A stretch of 64,000 nt of DNA from contig JADNYJ010000142.1 in NCBI GenBank assembly GCA_015501075.1, positions 1-64,000 on the forward strand, written 5' to 3'. Source of the stretch: Gymnopilus junonius. Taxonomy: Eukaryota > Basidiomycota > Agaricomycetes > Agaricales > Galerinaceae. Shown here one piece after another: positions 36,501 through 46,415 of this stretch (within the stretch, counting starts at the first letter, position 1; each line of letters begins with the position of its first letter). Made by a program: the position numbers and the translations under genes. The notes under the pieces were generated by a model, which saw nothing but the letters and a program-made list of their open reading frames with translations, did not search any database and was not told where the DNA came from.

Positions 36501-37109
36501 AGCGGCTACAAGAAGTGTCCGCAGTGCAAGATATGGATCGAGAAGACGGAAGGGTGCAACCATATGACCTGCAAATGCGGCGCTCATATCTGCTGGAGGT
36601 GCATGGGGATTTTCACGGAGACCACCATATACGACCACATGCGAGAGGCTCATGGAAACATATATGACAATGTGCCGGAGGGTGTTCAAATGGGCAACAT
36701 GGCTCATAACGCATTCCTGGCAAACCAGGTGGATGAGTTGGCAAGGATCGAACGCCTCAGAGCGGCGGAACGTGAACGACAGGAGGCTGCGGCACGCACT
36801 GCTGCACAACTAAACCGCCAGCGCATCGAGAACCAGCGTCAGCGTGACGAGCAGGCCGCTGCAGAACAAAGGCGGCGACGCGAACGTGAAGAGGCGGAGG
36901 TGGAAGTACGTAGGAGAGTTGATGCTCTGAGGCCGGCACAGCAGCGCGTCTGGGATGAGAGGCAAACGGAGGAGGAGCAACTTCGTAGGCGGCTGGCTGA
37001 GCTGAATGAACGATGGGATGGGGATGCTCAGGGTGCTGCGCAACAACTGCAGGAGATTCGTGGTCGGCAACAGCAGCAACAGAATCGCAATGGGTGCATT
37101 GTTATGTGA
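33552..37109 (+). CDS. CCCH - coiled coil - RBR E3 ubiquitin ligase-like gene with CaaX end, copy 2 (one apparent frameshift)
   Basis: Exons about 33552-33703, a small middle exon, about 33930-34061, and 34124-37109. Two CCCH fingers, both C-x7-C-x5-C-x3-H (CFQWKQGTCKFGSKCKFRH; CRDWRAGKCLWGERCRYRH). Then a charged coiled coil (34200-34530), a repeated RRM-like or KH-like middle region, and RBR: RING1 at 36046-36190, IBR at 36300-36440, RING2 at 36515-36610. The catalytic Cys expected in GCNHMTC is at codon 36555-36557. A second charged coiled coil precedes the last residues CIVM, a fit to a CaaX prenylation box. RBR ligases carry ubiquitin on the RING2 Cys; CCCH fingers usually bind RNA. One base appears missing at about 35698: VFV(G) continues as SDFKTRSLRVFGDQQMVV in the next frame. 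Pseudogene or assembly error. Confidence 0.75.
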
Positions 37110-37517
37110 GACTAGCGGAAATGACAGGTCTGTGTCCTGTGCAGTGAGATCGAGTTCACTATGGTTGCGGGCTTTGTAACGTTCTTGGAGTTTCTTGTGA
37201 TTGAAGTGCCCTTGTAGCTGGTGGAATGCATGTGGACATTCTCCGTTAGTCTTCTAGTATTTGCTATGTTTTCAGTGATTGTATATTTGCGTTTGAAAGT
37301 GCGAATGCTGGGTAACATCATGTCATCATATGATTAGCGAAACAATAGTGTACAGAGGCATATGTAGGAGCCATAATCCACTCCACCAGCGGGCCGTATC
37401 GAAGAGTCTGAAGAGAAGATCAGACAGGGCTCGGGCTATTAAGATGAACGAATACGCCCCTGATGCTCAAGGCCGACATTACAAAGCATAACTTACAACA
37501 ATATCAATCCGAAATCC
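37110..37517. other. 3'UTR region of the RBR gene, partly duplicated at 45940-46075
   Basis: Bases 37146-37270 reappear diverged at about 45945-46068, fused to an RBR RING2 scrap, showing a second partial copy of this locus. No gene seen. Confidence 0.5.
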
Positions 37518-38320
37518 TCAGTCAATCACGCCCAAATGGTCCTCTTTTATCGTGCCGATGGCGAACTACAGCAGAGAGAAATCAGTCCCTAATGTCATAT
37601 CGATGTGGTTCAAGAAGATAAGGACGTACGATCTCTGTCGCGTCGACACGCGTACCCACGATCTTTAGTCGAACTTTTGTGTTTTTCTCGATGATCTGTG
37701 GAGGATTTGGGTGTCAGAGGGGAGCTATAGGAGAGAGGTGTCGTGAGCTTGATGTACCTGGTCTTCTGAGGCGAATGATGGTGGGTTGGAGTTTGGGTCG
37801 AATTTCATGTCGGGGTGAATGAGCTGGAAAGATTAAGTGAAATAGCATAACAATGGTGTAATTGGTGAGCGTACTTGATGAGACACGAAAACAGTCAGAG
37901 GTCCAACGTCCGCAAAGAAGCCCATCTATACTTGCATTCAGAAAGAAGTAAATACTGTCATGTCGGCGCGTACCTTGTTGACATTGCTCACAACTCCGTC
38001 CACGACCTCTCCCTTGAAAGGCTTGAACACAATCGCGCGGTATCTTGTGATGAACTCTGCTTGACCACTACCGCTAAGCACCATTCCCTTCCGATGTCCA
38101 ATATCGATACGACCGCGATGATGTATCCGAATTGACCTGAACATGTGCCTTCTACGTCCGAGTACAGTTTTGACTCGAGAAAATTGAGCATGCGGGGACC
38201 GAAGTAGGACGGGTGGAGAAGGATAGTGTGCGTCAGCTCTTTCTTCGTGTGCAGGCATTTTAATCAGTCTCTTTTCTTCTGGTTGAAGGGAATATAAGGA
38301 AGACATACGATGAAGAACAT
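37518..38320 (-). CDS. RPB7: RNA polymerase II subunit Rpb7, left copy (one apparent frameshift)
   Basis: Six exons on the minus strand: 38309-38320 (MFFI), 37974-38242, 37875-37925, 37758-37823, 37630-37695, 37518-37565. Spliced protein begins [22 protein letters not shown], as in yeast Rpb7 (MFFIKDLSLNITLHPSFFGPRM). It continues [71 protein letters not shown] and [12 protein letters not shown]. Rpb7 with Rpb4 forms the stalk of RNA polymerase II and binds nascent RNA. In exon 2, near 38092, one base is missing between DIG and KGMVL. Rpb7 is essential in yeast and no other full copy is in the window (the right copy is a stub), so a sequence error or a third copy must be considered. Divergent from SDHC. 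Confidence 0.88.
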
Positions 38321-38324
38321 GGCA

Positions 38325-38382
38325 GGCGTAGCGGTAGAATAGACGGCCAGTGCACGTGAATGTATCGGGTTACCGCTACGCC
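38325..38382. promoter_or_regulatory. Bidirectional RPB7/SDHC promoter palindrome, left copy
   Basis: GGCGTAGCGGTA (38325-38336) and TACCGCTACGCC (38371-38382) are perfect 12-base inverted repeats, with CACGTG at 38353-38358 between them. The left half sits 5 bases upstream of the RPB7 start codon. Conserved in the right copy. Confidence 0.55.
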
Positions 38383-38486
38383 GGGGCGGAGTTTGATTGG
38401 GACAAGAGGCTTTCTCCGACGTTCACCTCGACCTCGAACACGACCTTACCGTACTATTTAATAGCCGGTCTATATCGCGAGCAAAT

Positions 38487-38876
38487 ATGATGTCGACAAG
38501 AGCCTTGGGGCTTAGAGCGGCGCTCAGGAAGGCGACGTTTTCGCCCAGCATCAGTAGTTTTACACGCAAAAAAGTATGGAACAGGCGTGCAAGCAAACAA
38601 GTGGGCAAGCCGCGTCCTATTTTCGGAAAAGCGACCCGTTTCATCAGAAATTTGTAATGAAATTTCTAGAAAAGCTTTTCGACCTTTTTGCTTGCCGGAT
38701 GGCGGAACTTCAAAGTGCCAAAAGCGGAGAAGTAAATTGACAAGTTCCTGATGAGTGCTGGTACTGTATGTCTCGTAGCTGCTGGGACGCTAATCGCTGT
38801 TTCGTATGCTGGTAGTGCGCAACCAGGTCGTGCTGAGGAACACTCTTGGAAAGAGGTATGAGATTTTCTTGTTATC
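38487..38876 (+). pseudogene. SDHC left copy: exons 1-2 only, with an insertion in the first exon
   Basis: ATG at 38487 encodes MMSTRALGLRAALRKATFSPS, matching the start of the intact SDHC at 46416. After the CCCAG at 38538-38542 an unrelated stretch of about 220 bases (to about 38765) replaces the exon 1 donor. The exon then reads 57 residues with a basic extension (RKKVWNRRASKQVG...) to a stop. Exon 2 (RNQVVLRNTLGKR) is present at 38838-38876. Exons 3-5 are absent: homology ends near 38890. Non-functional as SDHC. Confidence 0.85.
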
Positions 38877-38889
38877 ATTCCCTGTACAG

Positions 38890-39720
38890 TATTTGACCGC
38901 CCATTTGTACACTACCGACCATATATACACCTTTGTTACTTGAACTCCTCAGCCATTTGTTTGATATCTGTAAGAAATAGTCTGTCGGCATAGATTAGGA
39001 ATTTTTGAGAACAAATGCATGCACTTTTTATAAGTCGCAACCTAGTTTTAATACCTGACATTTCTGGGTTAAACCGCTAGGGGTACTATAATGCGGATAA
39101 TGCGGATCGGTCCCTAATTACAATTCAATTATAACGCGAAGTGAATAATCCATAAGCCAATTATAATGCTTGCTACGGGGATTATTTTGAAGAAATGGAA
39201 GCCTTTCTCGACACCTTTCCTTAATTTTGCCTTAAGTATTTTGCTCTTATCTTTGTACTTTGCTCTCACCGTTCTTACATTGACGGAGAAGATCCGTGTT
39301 TTCATTGCACATATGGTGCACCAGACCTAATCGCCGCTGCTTTTGGACAACCGCCAAATTGGTTCGCGGAAACTTCTGAAATCGACCTTCTCGGACCGTT
39401 TTCCTGGGCTCAAAGAGCACCAAGGGCGGCACGTACGTTCCATATATGGAAGGTGCATGCCTTATGTGGCAAGTTAGCCAAATCGGCCGTGGCCCGTCAA
39501 CCAAAAATTTATCTCCGCCAATTTGGAAGCGAATAGAAATCTGCATGTTGGTTTTGTTTGACTTGTTAAAAGGAGTGTTTTTATCAATTGGATAGGAAAA
39601 AGAGGAATTTTCGGACTCTGAAATTCGGTTGTTTTAGTAAAAGTAGCGGTGACTACAAGGTGACTAGGTGTGGTGCATCATACAAGTTCGGTTTTATCAA
39701 CGACATGTCATTATTGTAAC
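38890..39720. other. Gap downstream of the broken SDHC
   Basis: AT-rich, no supported gene; an ORF at 39247-39546 on the minus strand has no recognisable features. Includes a doubled ATGCGGAT near 39091-39107. Confidence 0.35.
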
Positions 39721-42258
39721 CTACCAGCCAATCAATCTCTGTAATGGAGCCCTCTTCATCGACTCGTTGTTGTTGCCCAACTTGTCAATATGTAAAGCAC
39801 GCCGCAATGCTGGGGGTGCATCATCTCTCCCCACAATGATTTCCACCAGCTGCAGGCATCCATTGTCCCTAAGTTTTCCAGTATCGAGGAGTTCTCCAAG
39901 CTCCGTCTCTTTGGTCACCCGGTATGTTTGCGTAAGCGAAGCTACGTTAACCTTACTGAGGACTTTTAACAATTTTCCGTAGTCCCAGGTCACAATATTG
40001 TGATACTCTCTGTTTCGACAAATACATATGTGTGAGTGAAGAATGTGGATCGAAAAACATTCTGACTGACGCATCTATGCTGTGTTGGAGTCGCTCTATC
40101 GTGTAACCACCGTTATTGATGACGAAAATGATGGGCTTGATTTCTGAACGTATCATGCTAGATAGCTCCTGGACTGTCATTTGACTAGGGAGGACGTCGT
40201 GTTTAGCGTTTTGTTATGAGCATCAGAAAGGGAAGAAGCGTACAGGCTGCCATCCCCAATGAAGAGAATAGTCTGGGGAGCAGAGGCACCGTCAATTTCT
40301 CGACGCGCCAACGTAGCACCATGTGTAGCGCCTATATAAAAAAAGTTTCCCTGAATAAAATTCAATCGCGGGAAAATGGATAACAAACCCATAGACCATC
40401 CAATGCTGGCCCACAGCTTCTGAGCAAGCAGGCCTGAGTCCTTTGGCATAGCCAAATCAAGGACTCCATAGCTCACACTGCCTACATTTGCAGGCGAAGT
40501 TAACATAACAATGAGTGAGACGGACTTTATAACATACCGGCCTCCGTTACAATCATGTCCTTCTCTCGGAACCATCCTCCAACGCGCCACCATAGCCAAT
40601 CATGTGTAATCAACTTATCCTTGGTGTCCACGACTGCCTTATTCCTGAATAAAGGTACCTCGAGTTGGCTAGCTTTTTTCACAAACTCTTGAAGACGCTG
40701 CGCAAGTTTTGGGAGAAGCGTCTTCATCCCAGTCCGAGAATAAGTTGCGAATCCAACCTCTGTGTGATCAAAGTGGAGCTGTTCATTATCATCAGTGCTT
40801 TGCTTTTTTGTGCCATAGAAGGAAGTACAAACCTTGATAGACCGTTTTTGCTCTATATTAGAGGTAAAATTGCCCGTATTGAAGTCGGTGTCGAGCGGGC
40901 CTAAGAAGAGAACAAGCTTCGCCGCCTTAACCTTCTCTTTAACATCAGGAGAACTCAAATCCCCGACGTAAATCTAAGAGACGGATTGAGATAATGCGGT
41001 GATTTAAGATTTGAAACTCGTAAGCACTTACTCCTCCGTAGCGTTCAGATGTTTCATCGACAACAGTCTTGCCCAGGGGAGTTCCGTAAACAGGAAGTTT
41101 TGTCACTGACAAAAAGTCTGCGGCCTCCGTCGTGCAATGATGGCGCCTGACACTGACGTCTGCAATGACCACGACATTGTCCTCCACCTTTCCTGAAAAA
41201 GCATCAACAAAACGTCGATAGATATGTTCAATCGCGGCCTGTTCTGCATCTGTATCAATCGGAATTTCTTCCACAGATAACTTGTCGTTCAAACGCGTTG
41301 TAACTATTTTAACGTCAACAAGGTCCCATGGAATTGCTAAGTACGCTGGGCGGGACTATAAGAACGTCAGCATTTTTAGCGTTGCAGTGGAGGGCTAATT
41401 CGATTTACCTTGCTAATGCAATCGATGATAACTTTGTCGATCTTTTCGTCCGCATTGCCAAGAGCGATGTCTGCATTGCTCAGAAGCAACTGAGAGCATG
41501 TGTACGGGAGGGCAGACTTCGCAAATTCATCGTATCTGGCAGGTCACGTTAAGACTAAGTAGTATGGCCCTTGAGGATGGAATAATGTCACATACTTCCC
41601 GTCTCCGAGGGTATGAATGACGTTGACTCCCGCCTCCTGATCCTTGGTCTTTTGTTGTCCGACGATATGAAGAACGGGGAGCTCCTCTGCGAAAGCTGTG
41701 TAATGCTGGCTTAGAAAACGCCCGAATGAGCCTGACCCGCATTGGAGTACTCACATCCAGCGACACCGTTGATTGCAGAGAGCTCTCCCACCCCGACGCT
41801 AAAAATGTAACGGTGAGTGGAACTAGAATGCAAAAAGTATGGTGAACATACGTGGTGGCGAGAACACTAAGGCCGCCCCTGAAGCGAGCATACCCATCGG
41901 CTGCGTACGCCGCGTTGAGTTCGTTGCTATTGTACATCAACGCATCACATTTCATGGACACCGAGCGTCTGGATCGATTCTTACCATTCTCCAACCCAGG
42001 TGATATTGGACTGTTCAACAATATCCTAGACGGCATGTAATAACTCGATTTAGTTTGCAACTTACGACGAAATGAGAATCGACATACAAGGAAGTTGGCA
42101 AGAAACGATCCTGGGACTCCGAACATAGACTGCGACAACGTCAAAGTCGAAGTCAACATCGCGAACAGTCTGGATCTCACCTTGACGCCTTGTTCTTCGA
42201 GCCTAAAAACGATGTAACTACCTATACTGATCTCAACACTTGTGTCGAAAAGAGCCAT
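39721..42258 (-). CDS. Thiamine-diphosphate 2-oxo-acid decarboxylase (pyruvate/indolepyruvate decarboxylase family)
   Basis: Multi-exon minus-strand gene from ATG 42258. Spliced landmarks in order: [35 protein letters not shown] (N-terminal ThDP domain, with the conserved Glu of the NELNAAY block); [96 protein letters not shown] ... INNGGYTIE (GDGS-NN ThDP/Mg signature); and [14 protein letters not shown]. Junctions checked at 40970-41035, 40760-40860 and 40020-40065 keep frame. It decarboxylates pyruvate, indolepyruvate, phenylpyruvate or branched oxo acids to aldehydes; the substrate cannot be read from the sequence. It is transcribed away from the amino-acid oxidase at 43441, whose product would be a possible substrate. 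Looks intact. Confidence 0.85.
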
Positions 42259-42519
42259 GCAGAAAAAAATAAAATTTTGAATGTGTGGACTGGAGGGGCG
42301 AGCGAAAAGTAAAGACCGCTCACCTCAAGTCACCAATATATATACTGAAGAGATGACATCTCTGACCAGAACTGGAGACTTCAATACTATAGCCAAGTGA
42401 GTTAGGTAGGCAGTGTTGACGCGATTAGCTGGCGTTTGATCAACACGTTGCCAGAGATAGACTTCGAGATTCGGAGAGAGGGCATTCAGGCCCTATCGAT
42501 AGGAGAGAGTTGGAGCAAA

Positions 42520-42555
42520 TAGGGCGATCAGTACGACATTGACATTGCATATGAC
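42520..42555. repeat. Promoter direct repeat, first copy
   Basis: TAGGGCGAT followed by ACGACATTGACAT, recurring at 43249-43288. Confidence 0.55.
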
Positions 42556-42700
42556 TAGCCCCCAGCAAGTATTTCGGGGTTTGGACAATGCCACTGTGTC
42601 AGCTGAGGGCCTCAAGGCCTTAACGTTTGTAACGTGAAGGGTTGGAGGGCGCATTTTATCATGTATTATAACCGGCCTGCGGGTCCTCTAGGCTTACATT

Positions 42701-42757
42701 ACAGGCGTTTTCATAACGCCGTCTATATCTCGAAAAATGCACTACCGTTTTAGGGAG
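42701..42757. repeat. Promoter repeat unit 1 with palindrome GGCGTT..AACGCC
   Basis: 57 bases nearly identical to 42795-42853. Starts with ACAGGCGTTTTCATAACGCC, whose GGCGTT and AACGCC halves are inverted repeats, then CTCGAAAAATGCACT and CCGTTTTAGG. Confidence 0.75.
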
Positions 42758-42794
42758 CCAATCCTAAAATGTGGGAGAGCATTACAGACAAATC

Positions 42795-42853
42795 ACAGGC
42801 GTTTTCATAACGCCGTCTAGTCATCTCGAAAAATGCACTGCCGTTTTAGGAAG
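42795..42853. repeat. Promoter repeat unit 2 with palindrome GGCGTT..AACGCC
   Basis: Second copy starting 94 bases after the first, with two extra bases and a few substitutions. The palindromic core is unchanged. Confidence 0.75.
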
Positions 42854-43248
42854 TCAACCCCAAGACGCCAAAGATTAATGTACCACAGCCTCTGAATCAA
42901 AGGTCATTCAATTCGGTTAGAAAGTTGTGATATATCACAATCCCAGAATCTGGTGTCATGCTAAATTATTCCTCCTAGTAGACTCGACCATTATAAGGCC
43001 CTGAATGTACTTCAAGAGGATTCGAACGGCCTGTCTTAAAACGACTAGACGAGATTAAATGCCCACATCCCTATTGAATGAAAGATCTGGGGGACACGGG
43101 GAACTTTCCTACTTCTAGATCAGAAGCCTTCACGCTGTCAAGAAATGAACCCCATGATATCTTCAAACCAGCAATGATACAATTACCATTGGGAAGAACG
43201 GGCATACAACTTTTATTAGTCCATCGATGAATGAGATTTTGGGGTGAT

Positions 43249-43288
43249 AGGGCGATAGGGACGACATTGACATGGCGTATGGTTGACG
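43249..43288. repeat. Promoter direct repeat, second copy
   Basis: Diverged copy of 42520-42555, about 150 bases upstream of the oxidase start. Confidence 0.55.
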
Positions 43289-43440
43289 AAGGTCTCACTA
43301 CGCGGCCGTGAATGAGGCACCATTTCCGTTTTCTGCTCCAGCTCCCGCGAAATGGGATTAGTAGCTTTGGTAGATATATACAATGCGTCAAGACGAGCGT
43401 ACTCCCATCCCCGCATTGTCACATTGCTGCATTTGCCATG

Positions 43441-45567
43441 TCTGATATCACTGATCCTTCATCCGTGTACATTAAAGCTGCTCAATACTTCGTTCGCAAG
43501 AAGTTGGAAGAGCTCAAGAGCGCAAAGTTCAACTTCAAAGCCACTCCAGATAGGAACGATGCCTCAGCACCACTCTCTTGGAACAAACTATCCGCCTCCC
43601 TCAGGCTGGGTCAGCCTCCCCCATCTGGTGCTCGCGTCGCCATCATCGGTGCCGGCGTTGCGGGTTTGCGCACTGCCATGCTTCTCGAAAAGCTCAAAAT
43701 TCCCTACAGGATCTTCGAGGCGAACGACGGTCCCGGTGGCCGGCTCTTCACATACCGCTTTCCCTCGGATCCTACCAAGAGTCCGCCCGGGAAGCACGAC
43801 TACTACGAGGTCGGCGGCATGCGTTTCCCCGACAATGCCGCCAACAAGCCAACTTTCGACCTGTTCAAAGAACTTGGATTCCGTTTCCGGGATGAACAGA
43901 ACCCTGATGGAGAGCTGATCCCCTTTGTGTACAGCAAGGATGACAATATTCGTCACTTTAACAGTGAGCATTGAACAATGAGGGATGCGATGGCTTTTGG
44001 TCCGCTCACATATATCGCAGACATCACGACGACAGCGAGGGAAGTTGCAAATGGTGTCAACCTCTTCAATGAAGGGAAACCGACTGGAAATGTGGGTAGT
44101 TCTTGGTTCAGTTCTCTTCCTCCCTGCTCATAGGAAAACAGGTGCCGAAAGACTTCACAGATATGCAAGACGTCGACGAACAGGGAAATGTATATCGTGG
44201 GGTAGACGCATGTTTTTTCAAAGCTTTCAACGACCTTCGGGCGAAGCTTCTCGCAAATTTTGATGAAGAATGGCCAAAACTTCTGCAAGAATGGGATTGG
44301 GCTTCGACGCGTTCATACCTTGCACAGGCGGATGAGTTGAAGTTCCCGCCTCCAGTTATAGATTGGATCGAAAAACACAAGTCTGGAACGGGCCGCTATG
44401 CGCGGGCTGTAGTTGAAGTAAGCATATTTCTCTTCCTAACAGTAGGACAGTTAACGGAGTCACATTTAAATCAACCTTTCAGGAAGTGCTTGAATCCATC
44501 ACGTTCGACCATCCCAAGTCCGAACAGTTTGATTGGTGGTGCATCGAAGGCGGCAGCGAAGGCTTGATCGCCAAAATGCTCTCCAAGTTGACGAACCCGC
44601 CGTCTTACAATCACCGCGTGACGGCAATCACGGAGGACCCAGCCAGGCGCATAAAGGTCAGCGTTCTGGATAAAGAAGACGACTACTTCTCCCATGTCGT
44701 TTCGACTGTCACATTTGCTGTCCTTCGTACCATCAACACGGACGGCGTGCACATGAACTTCAATCAGCGCGAGGCTATGCGAGCTCTCAACTATGGCCAG
44801 TCGATCAAAGTTGGTATCAAGTTCAAGACACGCTGGTGGGAGCATGTCACTAAGGCCCCGCAGTTGGGAGGCGCTAGCCGCACGGACAGGCAGACCCGCG
44901 TTGTTGTATATCCTAGTTATGGGTTGAACGAGACGGGCCCGGGTGTGTTGATGGCCTCATACAATTGGTGGGTATCTCCATTATCCCCTACATGTCGCAG
45001 AGCGTTGGACCTACTTTTCCTAACAGGGATCAAGATGCCGCGCGTTTCGGTGCTCTCATCAAGAACACTTTGTCCCATTCCGAACAGCCCAAGCCAGACC
45101 GTCCTCGCTCGCCATCAGAGAGGGTGCTTCTCGACCAGATATACCAGGACCTTGCTGTATTGCATACCCCAAACAACTCTGCCCTCGAGGAAGTGGAGGA
45201 GTTTAAGAAGATGTTGATAAAGGATACGCTCGACTTCCACGCATTTGACTGGTACCACAACCCGTTCACCATGGGCGCCTTTGCACAGTTCACACCTGGG
45301 CAATTCAGCACCCTATATGCAGATATTCTACAGCCTGCAGGCCGTTACGGAAACTTCCATTTTGCTGGCGAGCTGGCCAGCCACCACCATGCATGGGTTG
45401 CGGGGGCGCTGGATTCTGCGACCCGCGTGGTTGGTCATATCGAGAAGAGCCTGCATGCCCAGAAAGGACTATCTAATTTCACTTCCACCTTGCCGAGGAG
45501 CTTGGTGTTCGACTCTGAAGAGAGTGCCAACAACTGGCACATCTGGGGTTTGGTGGAGGAGGCGTGA
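43441..45567 (+). CDS. L-amino-acid oxidase-like flavin amine oxidase
   Basis: Five exons in frame: 43441-43963, 44021-44091, 44142-44417, 44483-44967, 45027-45567. The N-terminus has no obvious signal peptide. The FAD dinucleotide-binding motif ARVAIIGAGVAGLRTAMLLE is followed by YRIFEANDGPGGRLFTYRF and YYEVGGMRFPD, the GG-motif and substrate-domain start of amine/L-amino-acid oxidases. QFDWWCIEGGSEGLIAKML and the C-terminal GNFHFAGELASHHHAWVAGALDSATRV (second FAD-contact block) are present. Such enzymes convert L-amino acids to 2-oxo acids, ammonia and H2O2. Secreted or cell-bound LAAOs in Laccaria and Hebeloma are linked to nitrogen release from amino acids. The divergent decarboxylase could use the 2-oxo acid. 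Intact; substrate specificity unknown. Confidence 0.88.
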
Positions 45568-45868
45568 GGCTGGCCACGCTTTGTAAGACGTAGTGGGTGA
45601 GGAACGTGGAAGGGATTTGGGATTTAAGGACTTTATCACAGTGTACAGTAAGATCGTGTGGACGACGTTAGTAGGAATTTCGATAACTTTTGCATTGGTC
45701 TAACATACATCATAAATGTGTTGAAGCCGATGGATTCTCTGGAGGCCTGGTAGAGTGACGGAATGATGCCATAACACCTGTTCGCGGAAGGGTGGTCAGA
45801 AAGAAAGAACATGTGAGGAGCAGAGAGAACATGCACTGACGACTAATCCTAGCATTTAATAAATTTTT

Positions 45869-46075
45869 TATGACCTGCAAATGCGGGGCTCATATTTGCT
45901 GGAAGTGTATGAGATTTTCACGTAGCCCACCATATGCGACCGATCGAGTTCACTATGGTTGAGGATTTTGTAACGTTGTTGTAGTTTCTTGTAATTGAAT
46001 TGTTTCTGTAGCTCGTGGAATACATGTGGACATTCCCCGTTACGCGTCTGGTATTTGCCATGTTTTCAGGAATTA
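45869..46075 (+). pseudogene. RBR RING2 scrap joined to RBR 3'UTR sequence
   Basis: 45870-45935 encodes CKCGAHICWKC, matching the RING2 of the CCCH-RBR genes. After an apparent deletion it continues into sequence matching 37146-37270, the RBR 3' flank. This marks the left end of the second RPB7/SDHC copy. Confidence 0.7.
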
Positions 46076-46079
46076 ACCT

Positions 46080-46284
46080 GCAGCTGAACATATGCTGTCC
46101 GAGTACAGATTTGATTGAAGAAATTGAGCATGCGGGGGCCAAAGTAGGACGGGTGGAGAAGGATGGTGTGCGTCAGCTCTTTCTTCGCGTAAGAACAATT
46201 GAACCAGTCTTTTTTTCCAGTCGAAGGGAGGATAAGGAAGACATAACATGACGGGCGTAGCGGTAGAATAGATGGCCAGTGCAC
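46080..46284 (-). pseudogene. RPB7 right copy: N-terminal stub
   Basis: Minus-strand [27 protein letters not shown] matches Rpb7 residues after the first intron, then diverges to a stop. The rest of the gene is deleted. The MFFI exon region is altered: the left copy reads ATGTTCTTCATC, while here the sequence before the promoter lacks it. Confidence 0.75.
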
Positions 46285-46311
46285 GTGAATGTATCGGGTT
46301 ACCGCTACGCC
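46254..46311. promoter_or_regulatory. Bidirectional RPB7/SDHC promoter palindrome, right copy
   Basis: GGCGTAGCGGTA (46254-46265) and TACCGCTACGCC (46300-46311) with CACGTG at 46282-46287, identical in layout to 38325-38382. Confidence 0.55.
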
Positions 46312-46415
46312 GGGGCGGAGTTTGATTGGGACAAGAGGCTTTCTCCGACGTTCACCTCGACCTCGAACACGACCTTACTCTACTATCTAATAGCCGGCCT
46401 ATATCGTGAGCAAAT

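Larger units (their letters stand above)
42259..43440. promoter_or_regulatory. Shared divergent promoter of the decarboxylase and amino-acid oxidase
   Basis: 1.18 kb between two start codons. A TATATATA stretch near 42338-42345 lies upstream of the decarboxylase; TAGATATATAC at 43371-43381 lies upstream of the oxidase. Two pairs of direct repeats lie inside (see separate entries). Confidence 0.5.
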
